From the NCBI RefSeq assembly GCF_000009625.1, contig NC_002678.2, positions 6,232,001-6,296,000 of the forward strand: a stretch of DNA of 64,000 bases, given 5' to 3'. Positions 18,817 through 27,567 of this stretch are shown here, piece after piece. The position numbers were made by a program, and so were the translations under genes. Below the pieces are notes generated by a model. The model ran no database searches. It saw only the letters and a list, made by a program, of their open reading frames with translations, and was not told the origin of the DNA. The DNA comes from Mesorhizobium japonicum MAFF 303099. GTDB lineage: Bacteria; Pseudomonadota; Alphaproteobacteria; Rhizobiales; Rhizobiaceae. Position 1 is the first letter of the stretch; every line of letters begins with the position of its first letter.

Positions 18817-19206
18817 TGCGTCGTAACGACGTCAAGAGCAGAGTCAACTGCGGCAAAACTGGACACATGCTGGCGCCGTGCGACTTTTTTCGTTAGCTGA
18901 GACTAATGTTAAGCTCGCGGCAATCGTCAGAGAATGATGCACCACGCTTCCCCATTGACCGTCCGCTCATCCCGAAAAAACCTCTGGCTATGACGTCGAG
19001 CCCACAGTATGCGATACAACGCGACAGGCCGGAAATGGCACTTTGAAAAAAGTGAACGGCCATGAGCGATTTTCGTGTTCGCACTGGTGTTCACGTCCAC
19101 GAGCCTGGAGCCTAGCGCCATCCGATGAAGCTGGAATCTGTATTCGGACTTCGGCCACTGATGCGCCTCGCCTCCATGAAGAACTCAGGCAGGGTGTTCG
19201 ACATTC
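18817..19206. other. Divergent intergenic region upstream of wzm and a GT2 gene
   Basis: 390 bases that should hold the promoters for the minus-strand exporter and the plus-strand glycosyltransferase. The segment 18974-19016 resembles 21917-21959 upstream of the CapD-like gene (34 of 43 aligned bases identical, same orientation). An AGGGTG about 10 bases before 19207 may be the ribosome-binding site of the GT2 gene. No confident promoter boxes. Confidence 0.45.
18974..19016 (+). repeat. Copy 1 of a diverged 43-base upstream element
   Basis: Aligns without gaps to 21917-21959 at 34 of 43 positions. Read in frame, both give KK-x-LAM-x-SSP-x-YA, and most differences fall at third codon positions, so the element may be a remnant or conserved short coding segment rather than a protein-binding site. 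Confidence 0.5.
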
Positions 19207-20139
19207 GTGGATAGGGCAGATCTGCGCATAGCGGTGCTGATGGGCACGAAAGACGGCGCCCCGTTCATAGATGAGCAGTTGCAATCCCTGCTCGCCCAGT
19301 CGCATCCGCTCATCGACCTCTGGATCTCCGATGATGGCTCCGTCGACGGCACGGTTCCCATCATTGAAGCCTGGAAATCCCGCTGGACAAAGGGTCGAGT
19401 AACGTTGGTGCAGGGGCCGCGCGAAGGCTTCGCTGCCAATTTTCGTTCGATGATACTCGACCGGCGTATCGATGCCGACTTCTACGCCTTCAGCGATCAG
19501 GACGATGTCTGGGAGCCGGACAGGCTGGAAAGTGCCGTCCAATGGATGCAGGCTTTCGGCGCGGAACCCCCGTTGATGTTCTGCTCGCGAACCGCGACCA
19601 TGACCGAAACGGGTAGCCTTGCCGGCCACTCGCCATTGTTTCGGCGGCCGCCATCCTTCCGCAACGCGCTCGTGCAAAGCATCGCCGGCGGCAACACTAT
19701 CCTGCTCAATCGCGCGGCACGGGACCTGTTGGCAAGGGCTTCGGCACGCACGGGCTTCGTCAGCCACGACTGGTGGGCCTATCTGGTTGTAACCGGGGCC
19801 GGCGGCGTCGTCCACTACGACCCGCGGCCCCTGGTGCGCTACCGGCAGCACGCGGCGAACCTTGTCGGCGCCAACGTGTCGTGGGCGGCAAGGGTCTCGC
19901 GGCTTGGGCGTCTGTTCAAGGGCGAGTTTGCCGACTGGACCGATCTCAACCTTGCCGGTTTGGCGGTCAATCGCGACCTGCTCACGCCGGATGCCGCGAC
20001 GTGCCTCGACCTGTTCGCAAGTGGTCGGCAGGGCAGTCTTTTCCAGCGTTTGCGCACTCTGCTCGTAAGCGGTGTCTATCGGCAGACCCTTGCCGGGACG
20101 CTGGGGCTTTATCTCGCATTCGTCCTGGGTCGCATCTGA
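19207..20139 (+). CDS. Glycosyltransferase family 2 protein
   Basis: A 310-residue GT-A glycosyltransferase with SDDGSVDGT at 41-49, the AFSDQDDVW signature around 94-102 and a later SHDWW segment, all typical of rhamnosyltransferase-like GT2 enzymes of O-antigen clusters. The first methionine-equivalent is a GTG at 19207. It likely uses dTDP-rhamnose or another nucleotide sugar to extend the lipid-linked glycan in the cytoplasm; the acceptor is unknown. It stands alone between divergent wzm and the convergent phosphohexomutase gene. Confidence 0.8.
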   Translation: MDRADLRIAVLMGTKDGAPFIDEQLQSLLAQSHPLIDLWISDDGSVDGTVPIIEAWKSRWTKGRVTLVQGPREGFAANFRSMILDRRIDADFYAFSDQDDVWEPDRLESAVQWMQAFGAEPPLMFCSRTATMTETGSLAGHSPLFRRPPSFRNALVQSIAGGNTILLNRAARDLLARASARTGFVSHDWWAYLVVTGAGGVVHYDPRPLVRYRQHAANLVGANVSWAARVSRLGRLFKGEFADWTDLNLAGLAVNRDLLTPDAATCLDLFASGRQGSLFQRLRTLLVSGVYRQTLAGTLGLYLAFVLGRI

Positions 20140-20228
20140 AATCGAATCGCTTCAAGGCGCGTGGTCTAGCGGTGACCTCGTGCTCCATTGGCCAGTGCGA
20201 GAACCACTTTCCGTAAGACGGCCGCTGT

Positions 20229-21680
20229 TTAGTCCGTGGAGGTGATCGCCCGCGCCCTTTCAAGCGTCAATGCCACGATCGCTGCAGCTCTGTCAGGGGT
20301 AGCAGCCTCCGAATAGCAGCGAAGTTCAGGTGCGTTGCCGGAGGGCCGCAAATGGATGATCTCACCGGTCTGCATTCGCATCCTGAAGCCGTCGGTCTCG
20401 TCGACTTCGGCAACGGTCCCGAAAGGCGCCAGGAATTGCTGCAGTGCATCCCGATCCGCCAGGCGGCGCATCAAGCTGTGCGAGCTTTCCACCGGGAAGT
20501 TTTCAAGTCGCTCGCTTGCGCAAACCGGAAGCTTCCAGACCGTGCGCAGCTGCGACAGCGTATTTCCTGTCGATGCAACCAGACCCAGCACGGCGAGGAT
20601 CGGGAGCAGGGAATCCCGTGTCGGCAATGCCGTCAGTGTCATTCCGCGCAGGGAACAATCCGATCCCAGGAGAACGCCGCCATTGGCCTCGAAGCCGACG
20701 ACGATGCGGCCGGCCTGGTGTGATGCTTCCATCCCTTCGATAACAAAGGGAGATCCGACCTTCGTCCTCACGACCTTGAAACCGAAGGCTTTCGAAATGC
20801 CCGAATTGGAGGTCACCGGCGTCACGACGACGTCTGCCCGCAAGAACAAGGCCGTGGCGAGACCGATCAGGTCGCCGCGAAAAAGATCGCCATTCTCGTC
20901 GGCAATGAGCGGCCGATCGGCATCGGCATCTGTCGACACGATGGCATCGAGGTTGAATTCCCGAGCCCAACGCTTGAAGTTTGCTAGTGTGGTCGGGCTG
21001 ACAGCTTCAGTATCAACGGGCACGAAGGTACCGGATTTCCCGACAGGCGTCACATTAGCGCCAAGGGATTGGAGAATCTCGACCAGCAGATCCGCCGCCA
21101 CCGAGCTGTGCTGATAAACGCCGACCCTCATGCCGGAAAGGGAGCCGGGCTCCAATATGATCTCGGCGCGCGTGCGATAGGCGGCGATCGCTTGATCATG
21201 GCGTGTTGGTGGAGCCGTTCCTGGCGGCGGCGGAGGGCGATAGGCGCCCGATCTCTCGGCGGCGTATCGTGCCATGGCGGCTTCATCCGCCTTGCTGATC
21301 TCGCCGTGCGGGCTGTAAAATTTGATACCGTTGCGATCAGCGGGAATATGCGAACCCGTCACCATAAGGGCCGCTGCGCCTTGCTGCTGGCCGTACAGCG
21401 CCAAAGCCGGCGTTGGAATGGCTCCGCAATCGATCGGTTGAAGCCCGCTTGCCGCCAGGGCTGCCATGCAGTTGGCGGCAATGGCGGGACTGCTGTCGCG
21501 CAAGTCACGACCCACCAGCACCATGGAGTTCGGCTGAATCCCGCCGGCAGTCAGGCGCCAGGCGAAAGCCTCAGTATAAAGTCCACTCGGGTTGCCGACC
21601 AGTTCCGAAGCCAGGCCTCTAAGGCCACTCGATCCAAATTTCATCACTTCACTTTGGCTGATGAGAGGCAAGGCCGCCAT
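20229..21680 (-). CDS. Phosphomannomutase/phosphohexomutase-like enzyme
   Basis: A 483-residue alpha-D-phosphohexomutase interconverting hexose 6- and 1-phosphates for nucleotide-sugar synthesis. VTGSH places the phosphoserine at residue 110. The metal loop reads DADADR (251-256) rather than the usual DGDGDR, and the sugar-binding loop reads FEANGG (330-335) rather than GEMSGH. RPSGNAPELR near the C-terminus binds phosphate. These variations mean the sugar specificity is uncertain; PMM-like proteins of polysaccharide clusters (NoeK type) are the closest idea. The ATG at 21680 has AGGAG 11 bases upstream; an internal ATG at 21644 starting MKFGSSGLRG is a possible alternative. Confidence 0.8.
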   Translation of the reverse strand: MAALPLISQSEVMKFGSSGLRGLASELVGNPSGLYTEAFAWRLTAGGIQPNSMVLVGRDLRDSSPAIAANCMAALAASGLQPIDCGAIPTPALALYGQQQGAAALMVTGSHIPADRNGIKFYSPHGEISKADEAAMARYAAERSGAYRPPPPPGTAPPTRHDQAIAAYRTRAEIILEPGSLSGMRVGVYQHSSVAADLLVEILQSLGANVTPVGKSGTFVPVDTEAVSPTTLANFKRWAREFNLDAIVSTDADADRPLIADENGDLFRGDLIGLATALFLRADVVVTPVTSNSGISKAFGFKVVRTKVGSPFVIEGMEASHQAGRIVVGFEANGGVLLGSDCSLRGMTLTALPTRDSLLPILAVLGLVASTGNTLSQLRTVWKLPVCASERLENFPVESSHSLMRRLADRDALQQFLAPFGTVAEVDETDGFRMRMQTGEIIHLRPSGNAPELRCYSEAATPDRAAAIVALTLERARAITSTD

Positions 21681-22074
21681 GTTGCGGTAGGTCTCCTGTT
21701 AACCGAAAAGCGCTTTGCCGCCCACCCGGGGTTTTCCTCGAGAGTTTGAAAAATAGTGCGTCGATGGACGAAACGGCAACGGCAGCGCTGTGGAAATGCG
21801 TCAAACGGCAGCCAATTGCATCGCCTGAGCAGCCCGTGGCAACAGGGTGTGCCTTAAACCTTTCCGCCGGTTGCGCGGTATCTTGGTCGACACGTGATCC
21901 CAATCAAACCGTCTGTGAAAAAATCTCTGGCGATGGCCTCAAGTCCACGCTATGCGGTAGCGACGGCGGGGGCCGAGGATTTGACGCTGAGAACAGGTGG
22001 TCGGTGACGGATGGTATTCGATCTGACGCCGCATTAGTGTTGAAGTTCTCACGCCTGGAGTTCAATACTCGCCA
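21681..22074. other. Divergent intergenic region upstream of the CapD-like gene
   Basis: 394 bases between the minus-strand phosphohexomutase and the plus-strand CapD-like gene. It carries the second copy of the 43-base element (21917-21959). A GTG at 21915 opens a 30-codon frame through the element, ending with TGA, but there is no clear ribosome-binding site. CTGGAG at about 22055-22060 may serve the CapD-like gene, though the spacing is long. Confidence 0.45.
21917..21959 (+). repeat. Copy 2 of a diverged 43-base upstream element
   Basis: Matches 18974-19016 at 34 of 43 bases in the same orientation, 116 bases before the CapD-like start. See the entry for copy 1. Confidence 0.5.
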
Positions 22075-24063
22075 ATGACTTCCTATGCAGAAGCCGTGTT
22101 CGGATTTCGACCGAAAATGCGGCGCGTCATCATCATGATCCAGGATCTGCTCATGGTCCTGGTCGCGGTGGCGCTTAGTCTCGTCCTCTCCAGGTCAGAC
22201 CTTTCGTTCGATGCATTCTCCTATGAAGGCCTGGTCACCTGGGTCGGGATCGTTCTCGTCAGCCACTTGCTGTTCAGATATTGTGGTCTCTACACCACGA
22301 TCTGGCGCTTTGCCTCGACCCCGGACTTTTTCAACATTCTGAAAAGCTGTGCGATTCTGACGGTCGTGCTCTATACTCTTTCGCTGGTGTTTCGTTTCTT
22401 CCAGCCCGTGGCTGGCCTCAACGAGCGCCAATTCATCGTCTTCTTCCTCGTTTCCTTCACCATCATATCGGCGCCGAGGCTGTTCTACCGATTTCTTCGC
22501 GACGGCGCGAGCTGGGGCATCCTCACCCACAAGGCCAATAAAGTGCAGGCCAAGCGGGCGCTGTTCGTCGGCCGGCTTGGCGAGGCCGACCTGATCATTC
22601 GCTTCACGCGCACGGCAGAGCCGGCCGACTATTCCATTGCCGGCATCATGGCGACCGAGCGCGGCGCACCCGTGGGCACGCGGATTCAAGGTGTTGCCGT
22701 GGTGGCGTCCAGGCCACGCCTGATCGATGTCCTGGAGGACTACGCGGCGGGCACCAAGAGCATCGACCTGCTTATTTTCGGCAGCGGCGTCGAGCATGAG
22801 ATCGAGGAGTATTCCGAGCTTGTGCGTGTCGCCCGGCACGGCGGCATAGCCGTCGCGCAGTTCTCGAGGCTTTCGCAACTGGGGCAGGAGGGAAAGATCG
22901 TTCTCGACGAAGTCGAGATGGAAACGATCCTGCGCCGCCCGACCGTGCCGTCCGATATCGCGCGTATCGGTGCCTTCGTCGGCGGCAAGCGCGTCCTGGT
23001 GACGGGAGGCGCCGGATCTATCGGCCGGACCCTGGTCAAGCGGTCGCTGGAGCTGGGGGCAGGGGCGGTGCTGGTCGCCGACAATTCCGAATTCGGCATC
23101 TTCCAGTTGAGCCAGTATATCGACGAAAAAGACCATGATCGCCTGAAGGTCCGCATTGTCGATGTCGCGGACCGGCGCCAGATGACGCGAGTCGTCACGG
23201 AATTCAAACCGGACATCATCTTCCATGCCGCGGCGCTGAAGCACGTTCCGCTGCTCGAGGAGAACTGGGAATCGGCCATCCAGACCAATGTTTTCGGCAC
23301 GCTTGTCTGCGCCGAGGTTGCCGCAAAATGTGGGGTTCCACAGTTCCTGCTGATATCGAGCGACAAGGCCGTCGATCCGACCTCGGTGCTTGGCATCACA
23401 AAGAGGGCCGCCGAGCAGCTCGTCAGCGCCCTGCACGAAAGCCACGCAATCGCGCCGGACGGGCGCCGTTCCGGCACCAAGTTCATAGCCGTGCGGTTCG
23501 GCAATGTGTTTGGCTCCAACGGCTCGGTGGCGACCATCTTCCAGGCACAGATCGAAGCCGGCGGTCCGGTCACGATTACCGATCGGCGCATGACCCGCTA
23601 TTTCATGACGGTTGCGGAAGCCGTCGACCTCGTCATCATGGCGGCCGCCGACGCACAGTCGCGCAACGGCAAGGACGACTATGCCATCTACATGCTGGAC
23701 ATGGGCAAACCCGTGCCGATTCTCGAAGTCGCCGAAACCATGATCCGCATGGCCGGCAAGACGCCCTATGCGGATATCCCGATCCGCTTCACCGGCATCA
23801 GGCCCGGTGAAAAGCTCCATGAGACGCTCCAGGGCGCCAATGAGGAGATCGTCACGCTCGACATCGCCAAGATCTTTGGTCTCAGGACCGATGTGGTGGC
23901 GTGGCCGACGGTTCAGGCAGCGCTGGCCGCGCTGCAGGTGGCCATGAAGAACCAGGACAAGGCTTCCGCCCTTGCGGTGTTGGCGCAACTCCCTCGGCCG
24001 GAGACGCCAGCGCCCGACACGCTGCAGGAAACCGGCCCGAGAACGGTTGGGCAAGCAGGTTAG
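22075..24063 (+). CDS. CapD/FlaA1-type membrane nucleotide-sugar 4,6-dehydratase
   Basis: A 662-residue protein with four N-terminal membrane helices (within the first ~150 residues), a CoA-binding-like middle domain, and a C-terminal SDR domain with TGGAGSIG near residues 310-317 and SSDKAVDP-TSVLGITKR around 428-444. This WbpM/PglF/CapD architecture usually makes UDP-4-keto-6-deoxy-GlcNAc, the precursor of QuiNAc, FucNAc or bacillosamine. The reading frame starts at the first ATG after a stop-rich region. The following initiating sugar transferase gene and the WbpV-like epimerase on the opposite strand suggest synthesis of the first sugar of the repeat unit. Confidence 0.9.
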   Translation: MTSYAEAVFGFRPKMRRVIIMIQDLLMVLVAVALSLVLSRSDLSFDAFSYEGLVTWVGIVLVSHLLFRYCGLYTTIWRFASTPDFFNILKSCAILTVVLYTLSLVFRFFQPVAGLNERQFIVFFLVSFTIISAPRLFYRFLRDGASWGILTHKANKVQAKRALFVGRLGEADLIIRFTRTAEPADYSIAGIMATERGAPVGTRIQGVAVVASRPRLIDVLEDYAAGTKSIDLLIFGSGVEHEIEEYSELVRVARHGGIAVAQFSRLSQLGQEGKIVLDEVEMETILRRPTVPSDIARIGAFVGGKRVLVTGGAGSIGRTLVKRSLELGAGAVLVADNSEFGIFQLSQYIDEKDHDRLKVRIVDVADRRQMTRVVTEFKPDIIFHAAALKHVPLLEENWESAIQTNVFGTLVCAEVAAKCGVPQFLLISSDKAVDPTSVLGITKRAAEQLVSALHESHAIAPDGRRSGTKFIAVRFGNVFGSNGSVATIFQAQIEAGGPVTITDRRMTRYFMTVAEAVDLVIMAAADAQSRNGKDDYAIYMLDMGKPVPILEVAETMIRMAGKTPYADIPIRFTGIRPGEKLHETLQGANEEIVTLDIAKIFGLRTDVVAWPTVQAALAALQVAMKNQDKASALAVLAQLPRPETPAPDTLQETGPRTVGQAG

Positions 24064-24131
24064 ATACGTTGCAGCTGACGGTTGAATGGCGGGATTTTGC
24101 CCGGATATCGATCCCGCGGCCGGCGCCGTCG

Positions 24132-24206
24132 GAGCAATTCCCAAGGGGAAAGCGCTACCGGCTTTTGCCGCGAAAGCCGTTTCACACTTTTCCTGGAATG
24201 GCTCTA
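24132..24206. repeat. Palindromic intergenic repeat, copy A
   Basis: The 75 bases begin GAGCAATTCCC and end with the inverse of AGAGCCATTCC. The right arm, read on the minus strand, is AGAGCCATTCCAGGAAAAGT followed by GTGAAACGG, closely matching 44713-44745. This is a recurrent rhizobial intergenic palindrome type. It lies between the CapD-like and sugar-transferase genes, which argues against the longer N-terminus of the latter. Confidence 0.65.
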
Positions 24207-24217
24207 GTGATCGGGGG

Positions 24218-24772
24218 ATGGCCGTGAAGGGACTGAAGCGTGCCTTCGATCTCGTCGCGACAGCCATGCTGTTGTTGGTGACATCCCCTGTCTTGTTGCT
24301 CTGCATGCTTGCGGTGCGGACATCGTCGCCCGGTCCAGTGATTTTTTCGCAAACGCGGGTCGGTCGCGATGGTGCGTTGTTTCGCTGCCACAAATTGCGG
24401 ACGATGTATCAGGGAACGCCGTCCTTGCCCTCCCACCAAGCGCCAGCGAATGCCGTGACCGCGGTCGGGAGGACCTTGCGGAAGTTCAAGCTCGATGAAC
24501 TGCCGCAATTCTGGAATGTTCTTCGGGGCGAGATGAGCCTGGTCGGGCCGCGCCCTTGCCTGCCGACACAGACGGAACTGATCGAGCGTCGCAGGCAACT
24601 GGGCGTGTTGGCGGCGCGCCCGGGCATTACCGGCATGGCCCAGATCAGGGGCATCGACATGTCCAACCCTGAGCTTCTGGCCGAAACCGATGCCGCCTAT
24701 CTCAGGACCGCATCGTTCTGGCTCGACCTTCGCATCCTGTTTGGAACGCTCTATCGCAAGGGGGGCGATTGA
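24218..24772 (+). CDS. Undecaprenyl-phosphate sugar-1-phosphate transferase (initiating transferase)
   Basis: A 184-residue bacterial sugar transferase (PF02397) that would attach the first sugar-1-phosphate to undecaprenyl phosphate. It has one N-terminal hydrophobic hairpin (about 12-33), then VIFSQTRVGRDG, FRCHKLRTM, the DELPQFWNVLRGEMSLVGPRP block and ARPGITGMAQI. The short size matches PglC/WbpL-independent minimal enzymes. The ATG at 24218 lies directly after a GGGGG run; a GTG at 24224 has better spacing to it. A longer frame from 24086 reads through a palindromic repeat and is rejected. The 3' end overlaps the convergent epimerase gene by 22 bases. Confidence 0.85.
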   Translation: MAVKGLKRAFDLVATAMLLLVTSPVLLLCMLAVRTSSPGPVIFSQTRVGRDGALFRCHKLRTMYQGTPSLPSHQAPANAVTAVGRTLRKFKLDELPQFWNVLRGEMSLVGPRPCLPTQTELIERRRQLGVLAARPGITGMAQIRGIDMSNPELLAETDAAYLRTASFWLDLRILFGTLYRKGGD

Positions 24773-25704
24773 GCGTCTCCGAGCCGAGCTATCTCGGCCA
24801 GCCGCTCCAGCGTCCCGGTTTCCGGCAGCCAACCTTCGGATACGAGCAGGGAAGGGTCGCATATCTGTGAAGCGGTCAGACTGTCCCAGGACGTCCGCTT
24901 GCCCAAGAGGATCGCGGCTATCCGCAACGGCCCGGCCGGCACGGCCATAAGGCGCGTCGGTCGTCCGAAACCGTCGCGAAAGGCGTCGACAATGTCGGCG
25001 ATCGAAACCGGTGGCACATCGCTGGCAACATGGATCGGCCGCAGCCGCCCCGAAAGACTGAGCAGATGCCATATCGCTCCTGCCGTCGATTGCGCCGACA
25101 GCAGCGAGCGGGTTCCCGTCAGGGCGCCTGTCGGCAGCGGCAGGCCCGTATCGGCCATGCGCATCAGCGTCGCCAGGTTTCCTTGCATGCCGGTTCCGTA
25201 GACTGGGGGCAGCCGCAATACGGTGGCGTCGGACCGGCCATGCGAAGCATAGGCGTCCAGCACCCTGATCTCTGCTTCGCGCTTCGAGCGCCCATAGGCG
25301 CATTGCGGATCGGGAATCGTGTCCTCGTCGATCGTTGCGCTGACGCGCGCACCGATCACAGCCCGGATCGAGGAGAGCTGGATGAACCGTCCGCTTGCCT
25401 GTTCGGCTGCCGCTTGCGCCAGCCTTGCGCTCAATTCCGCATTGGCCGCCCGAAAATCGGCTTCGGTGGCATTGCCTTCATCATTGTTCAGACCCGCGCA
25501 ATGAACGACATCGGTAACACCCCTGGCGAGCGCCAGGAAGGCAGCCGTCGGCGCATCGACATCGGGCATCCGCATGGCATCCTGTCCCGGACCAAGCCTC
25601 TCCGGGTGGCGGGACGCGAGGCGAAGCTCGGCGCCCGCCTCGCGAAGCCGATGCACCACCTGACGGCCGATGAAGCCTGTCGCGCCTGTGACCAGGACTT
25701 TCAT
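24751..25704 (-). CDS. NAD-dependent epimerase/reductase (WbpV/WbfT-like)
   Basis: A 317-residue SDR with GATGFIG at residues 7-13, the LSSIRAVIG catalytic-serine region and YGRSKREAE (catalytic Tyr/Lys). It resembles the reductases that act after CapD-type dehydratases on 4-keto-6-deoxy-GlcNAc (QuiNAc branch), which would fit its neighbour; this is inference from context. The ATG at 25704 has AGGG eight bases upstream. It is 18 bases downstream of the O-antigen ligase gene on the same strand, so they probably form an operon. Confidence 0.75.
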   Translation of the reverse strand: MKVLVTGATGFIGRQVVHRLREAGAELRLASRHPERLGPGQDAMRMPDVDAPTAAFLALARGVTDVVHCAGLNNDEGNATEADFRAANAELSARLAQAAAEQASGRFIQLSSIRAVIGARVSATIDEDTIPDPQCAYGRSKREAEIRVLDAYASHGRSDATVLRLPPVYGTGMQGNLATLMRMADTGLPLPTGALTGTRSLLSAQSTAGAIWHLLSLSGRLRPIHVASDVPPVSIADIVDAFRDGFGRPTRLMAVPAGPLRIAAILLGKRTSWDSLTASQICDPSLLVSEGWLPETGTLERLAEIARLGDAQSPPLR

Positions 25705-25722
25705 TGGTCTTGCCCTGAACGG

Positions 25723-27075
25723 CTATTGAGTCAATCGAAGCGCCCGATTTTCCATCCCTGGAAGAAGGGCGTCTTCCGCGACTGGAGCAGGCGCTCGCTC
25801 TTCCGTCTCGGGCGGAAGCGCCTGGTCTTGCGGCAACGGAGCCTGACGACCCGAGGCAAGATACGTTCCCGACACCAGGAAGACCATCAGCACCGAATCC
25901 AGAATGTCGTGACCAATCAGGATGCCTGTCATCCCGGATGTGAGATAGGTGATCACCATGATGACAATCATTGTGGCGCCAAAACGCTCGATCGGATCGG
26001 TGCTATTTCGTAAAACCACGGCTGCATTCCTGGCGGCAACGACGAACATCGCCGCCAGCGTCACGGCGCCCAGGAGTCCTGCCTGCACGAGGGCGGTCAG
26101 GAAGCCGTTATGGAAATGATTGAAGCCTGCATCCATCCCGAACTGATCGTGGAAGCCCTGTTTTATCAAGGCCTGGGTGGCACCCACTCCATGTCCGAAC
26201 AATGGCATCTCACGAAACGCCTTCAGACCAATATCCCAAACGGCCAATCGCAATCCTATAGCCGTCGTGTGGTCACCGTTGACGGCGAGCGCGTCCAAGT
26301 CGGAACGCAGAAAGTCGACACGCCCGGATATTGTCTGGAAGCCGACAGCCGCAATGACGGCGCCGGCCGCCAGCAACAGCACCAGCAGGCGAATGGCGTT
26401 CCTTCCCTTCAGCCTGTGCTGGTTGATTAGCAGAACGGCGATACCGGCAATCAGCAGTGCCAGCCAGACAATACGGGTGCCGGAGTAGATGATGGCGATC
26501 GTCCCGCCAAGTGCCGCGCAAAGGAGGGCGATCCTGTGTCTCTCGATATCCGACAGGGCGCCGGCCACGCAGACCAACACGGCAAGGCAGAGGACCTCCG
26601 CGAACACAATTGCATTCCCAGCCCCGCCCTCGGCGCGCATACCAAGCCAGTGCTGTTGGAAGACCGCCAGAAGCAGCGCGACAAAACAGGCCGCCATACT
26701 GCTCAGCACGATGATACGGACAAGCGTTGTCTTCTGGGTAATGCTCCAGGTCGAATAGGAGATGGGGAAAAACAGGAAGGTGACGAGCGGGATCAGGTGC
26801 AATGCATCCCTGGCGATCGCGCTGTTGACGATGGACGCCACCAGATTGGCCGCGCAATAGGCATAGATGGCGATCGTCATCGCCATCATCGCCGGGTCGA
26901 CATTGAAGCGCCTTTTCCTGAGGGCGAGCAACAGGACGGACCACAGAGCGCCACCATTGAATACGAAGCTGACCACCGATCCCAAAACCGGTGGAAAAAA
27001 GAAGCAAAGAGTGGAGAAGTAGATATTGATCCGCGAAGGCGTGAGTTGCTGTCTTGCAGACGAAAGACCGGTCAA
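25723..27075 (-). CDS. O-antigen ligase/polymerase-family membrane protein
   Basis: A 450-residue protein with about eleven hydrophobic helices and a large periplasmic loop, as in the Wzy_C/WaaL family (PF04932). The loop contains GLRLAVWDIGLKAF, GHGVGATQ and NHFHNGFL, the last a conserved histidine motif. It could join O-antigen to lipid A-core or polymerise repeat units at the periplasmic face. The start is a TTG at 27075, without a strong ribosome-binding site, so the N-terminus is uncertain. The C-terminal ~50 residues are proline- and glutamate-rich and probably cytoplasmic. Confidence 0.8.
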   Translation of the reverse strand: MTGLSSARQQLTPSRINIYFSTLCFFFPPVLGSVVSFVFNGGALWSVLLLALRKRRFNVDPAMMAMTIAIYAYCAANLVASIVNSAIARDALHLIPLVTFLFFPISYSTWSITQKTTLVRIIVLSSMAACFVALLLAVFQQHWLGMRAEGGAGNAIVFAEVLCLAVLVCVAGALSDIERHRIALLCAALGGTIAIIYSGTRIVWLALLIAGIAVLLINQHRLKGRNAIRLLVLLLAAGAVIAAVGFQTISGRVDFLRSDLDALAVNGDHTTAIGLRLAVWDIGLKAFREMPLFGHGVGATQALIKQGFHDQFGMDAGFNHFHNGFLTALVQAGLLGAVTLAAMFVVAARNAAVVLRNSTDPIERFGATMIVIMVITYLTSGMTGILIGHDILDSVLMVFLVSGTYLASGRQAPLPQDQALPPETEERAPAPVAEDALLPGMENRALRLTQ

Positions 27076-27567
27076 GTTTCGGGCCCGCTATTCTCGAGTA
27101 GCTCTATGCGGCACGTCCTTTTCGGCGGAACCGAATGTGCTCGCGTTGAAATTTGCCCATGCCTGATGACGCATCTTGCCCGCTTCCGGAGGTGGTATAG
27201 CGGCTGGGCTGCCTTTTCGATAGTGCTGCGGAGCTTGCAGTCACCTAAAATCGGCGGCCGGTGCCCGACGATTGGGAATGGGCTCAAGCAGCGTTTGCCG
27301 TCATGGTCTGCCGAGCAATTTTTTCCCAGCCTTTTGCCGGTTGCAGGCCTTGCGAACAGAAATTTCCGGGTTTTGGCGAAAGCATGGAAAAATCATTCCC
27401 GAACTGACCGCCGCCGGGCTCGTCTTGCATTGTTCTGCCGTGCACCGATCTGCTAGAACGCCCGCACGAAACACTTTGTCCAGAAGCGAAGCTTGAACCG
27501 GGCACAAAAGCTCGATGATTTGACGCAAGGTCTTCTGTCGCAAGGCACGAGAGAACGCTCACAGTCT
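27076..27567. other. Divergent intergenic region upstream of cysD
   Basis: About 490 bases between the ligase gene and cysD. A TTG at 27493 opens a 25-codon extension of cysD that lacks family similarity. No rRNA, tRNA, repeat or confident promoter was seen. Regulatory elements for cysD and the minus-strand ligase operon probably lie here. Confidence 0.4.

Noticed and set aside
24086..24217. 44-codon N-terminal extension of the initiating sugar transferase
   Set aside because: It translates through an intergenic palindromic repeat and lacks family similarity.
22195..24393. 732-codon minus-strand frame opposite the CapD-like gene
   Set aside because: High-GC antisense frame; the plus-strand CapD/FlaA1 motifs are unambiguous.
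27493..27567. 25-codon N-terminal extension of CysD from a TTG
   Set aside because: CysD homologues begin at [13 protein letters not shown]; the extension has no support.
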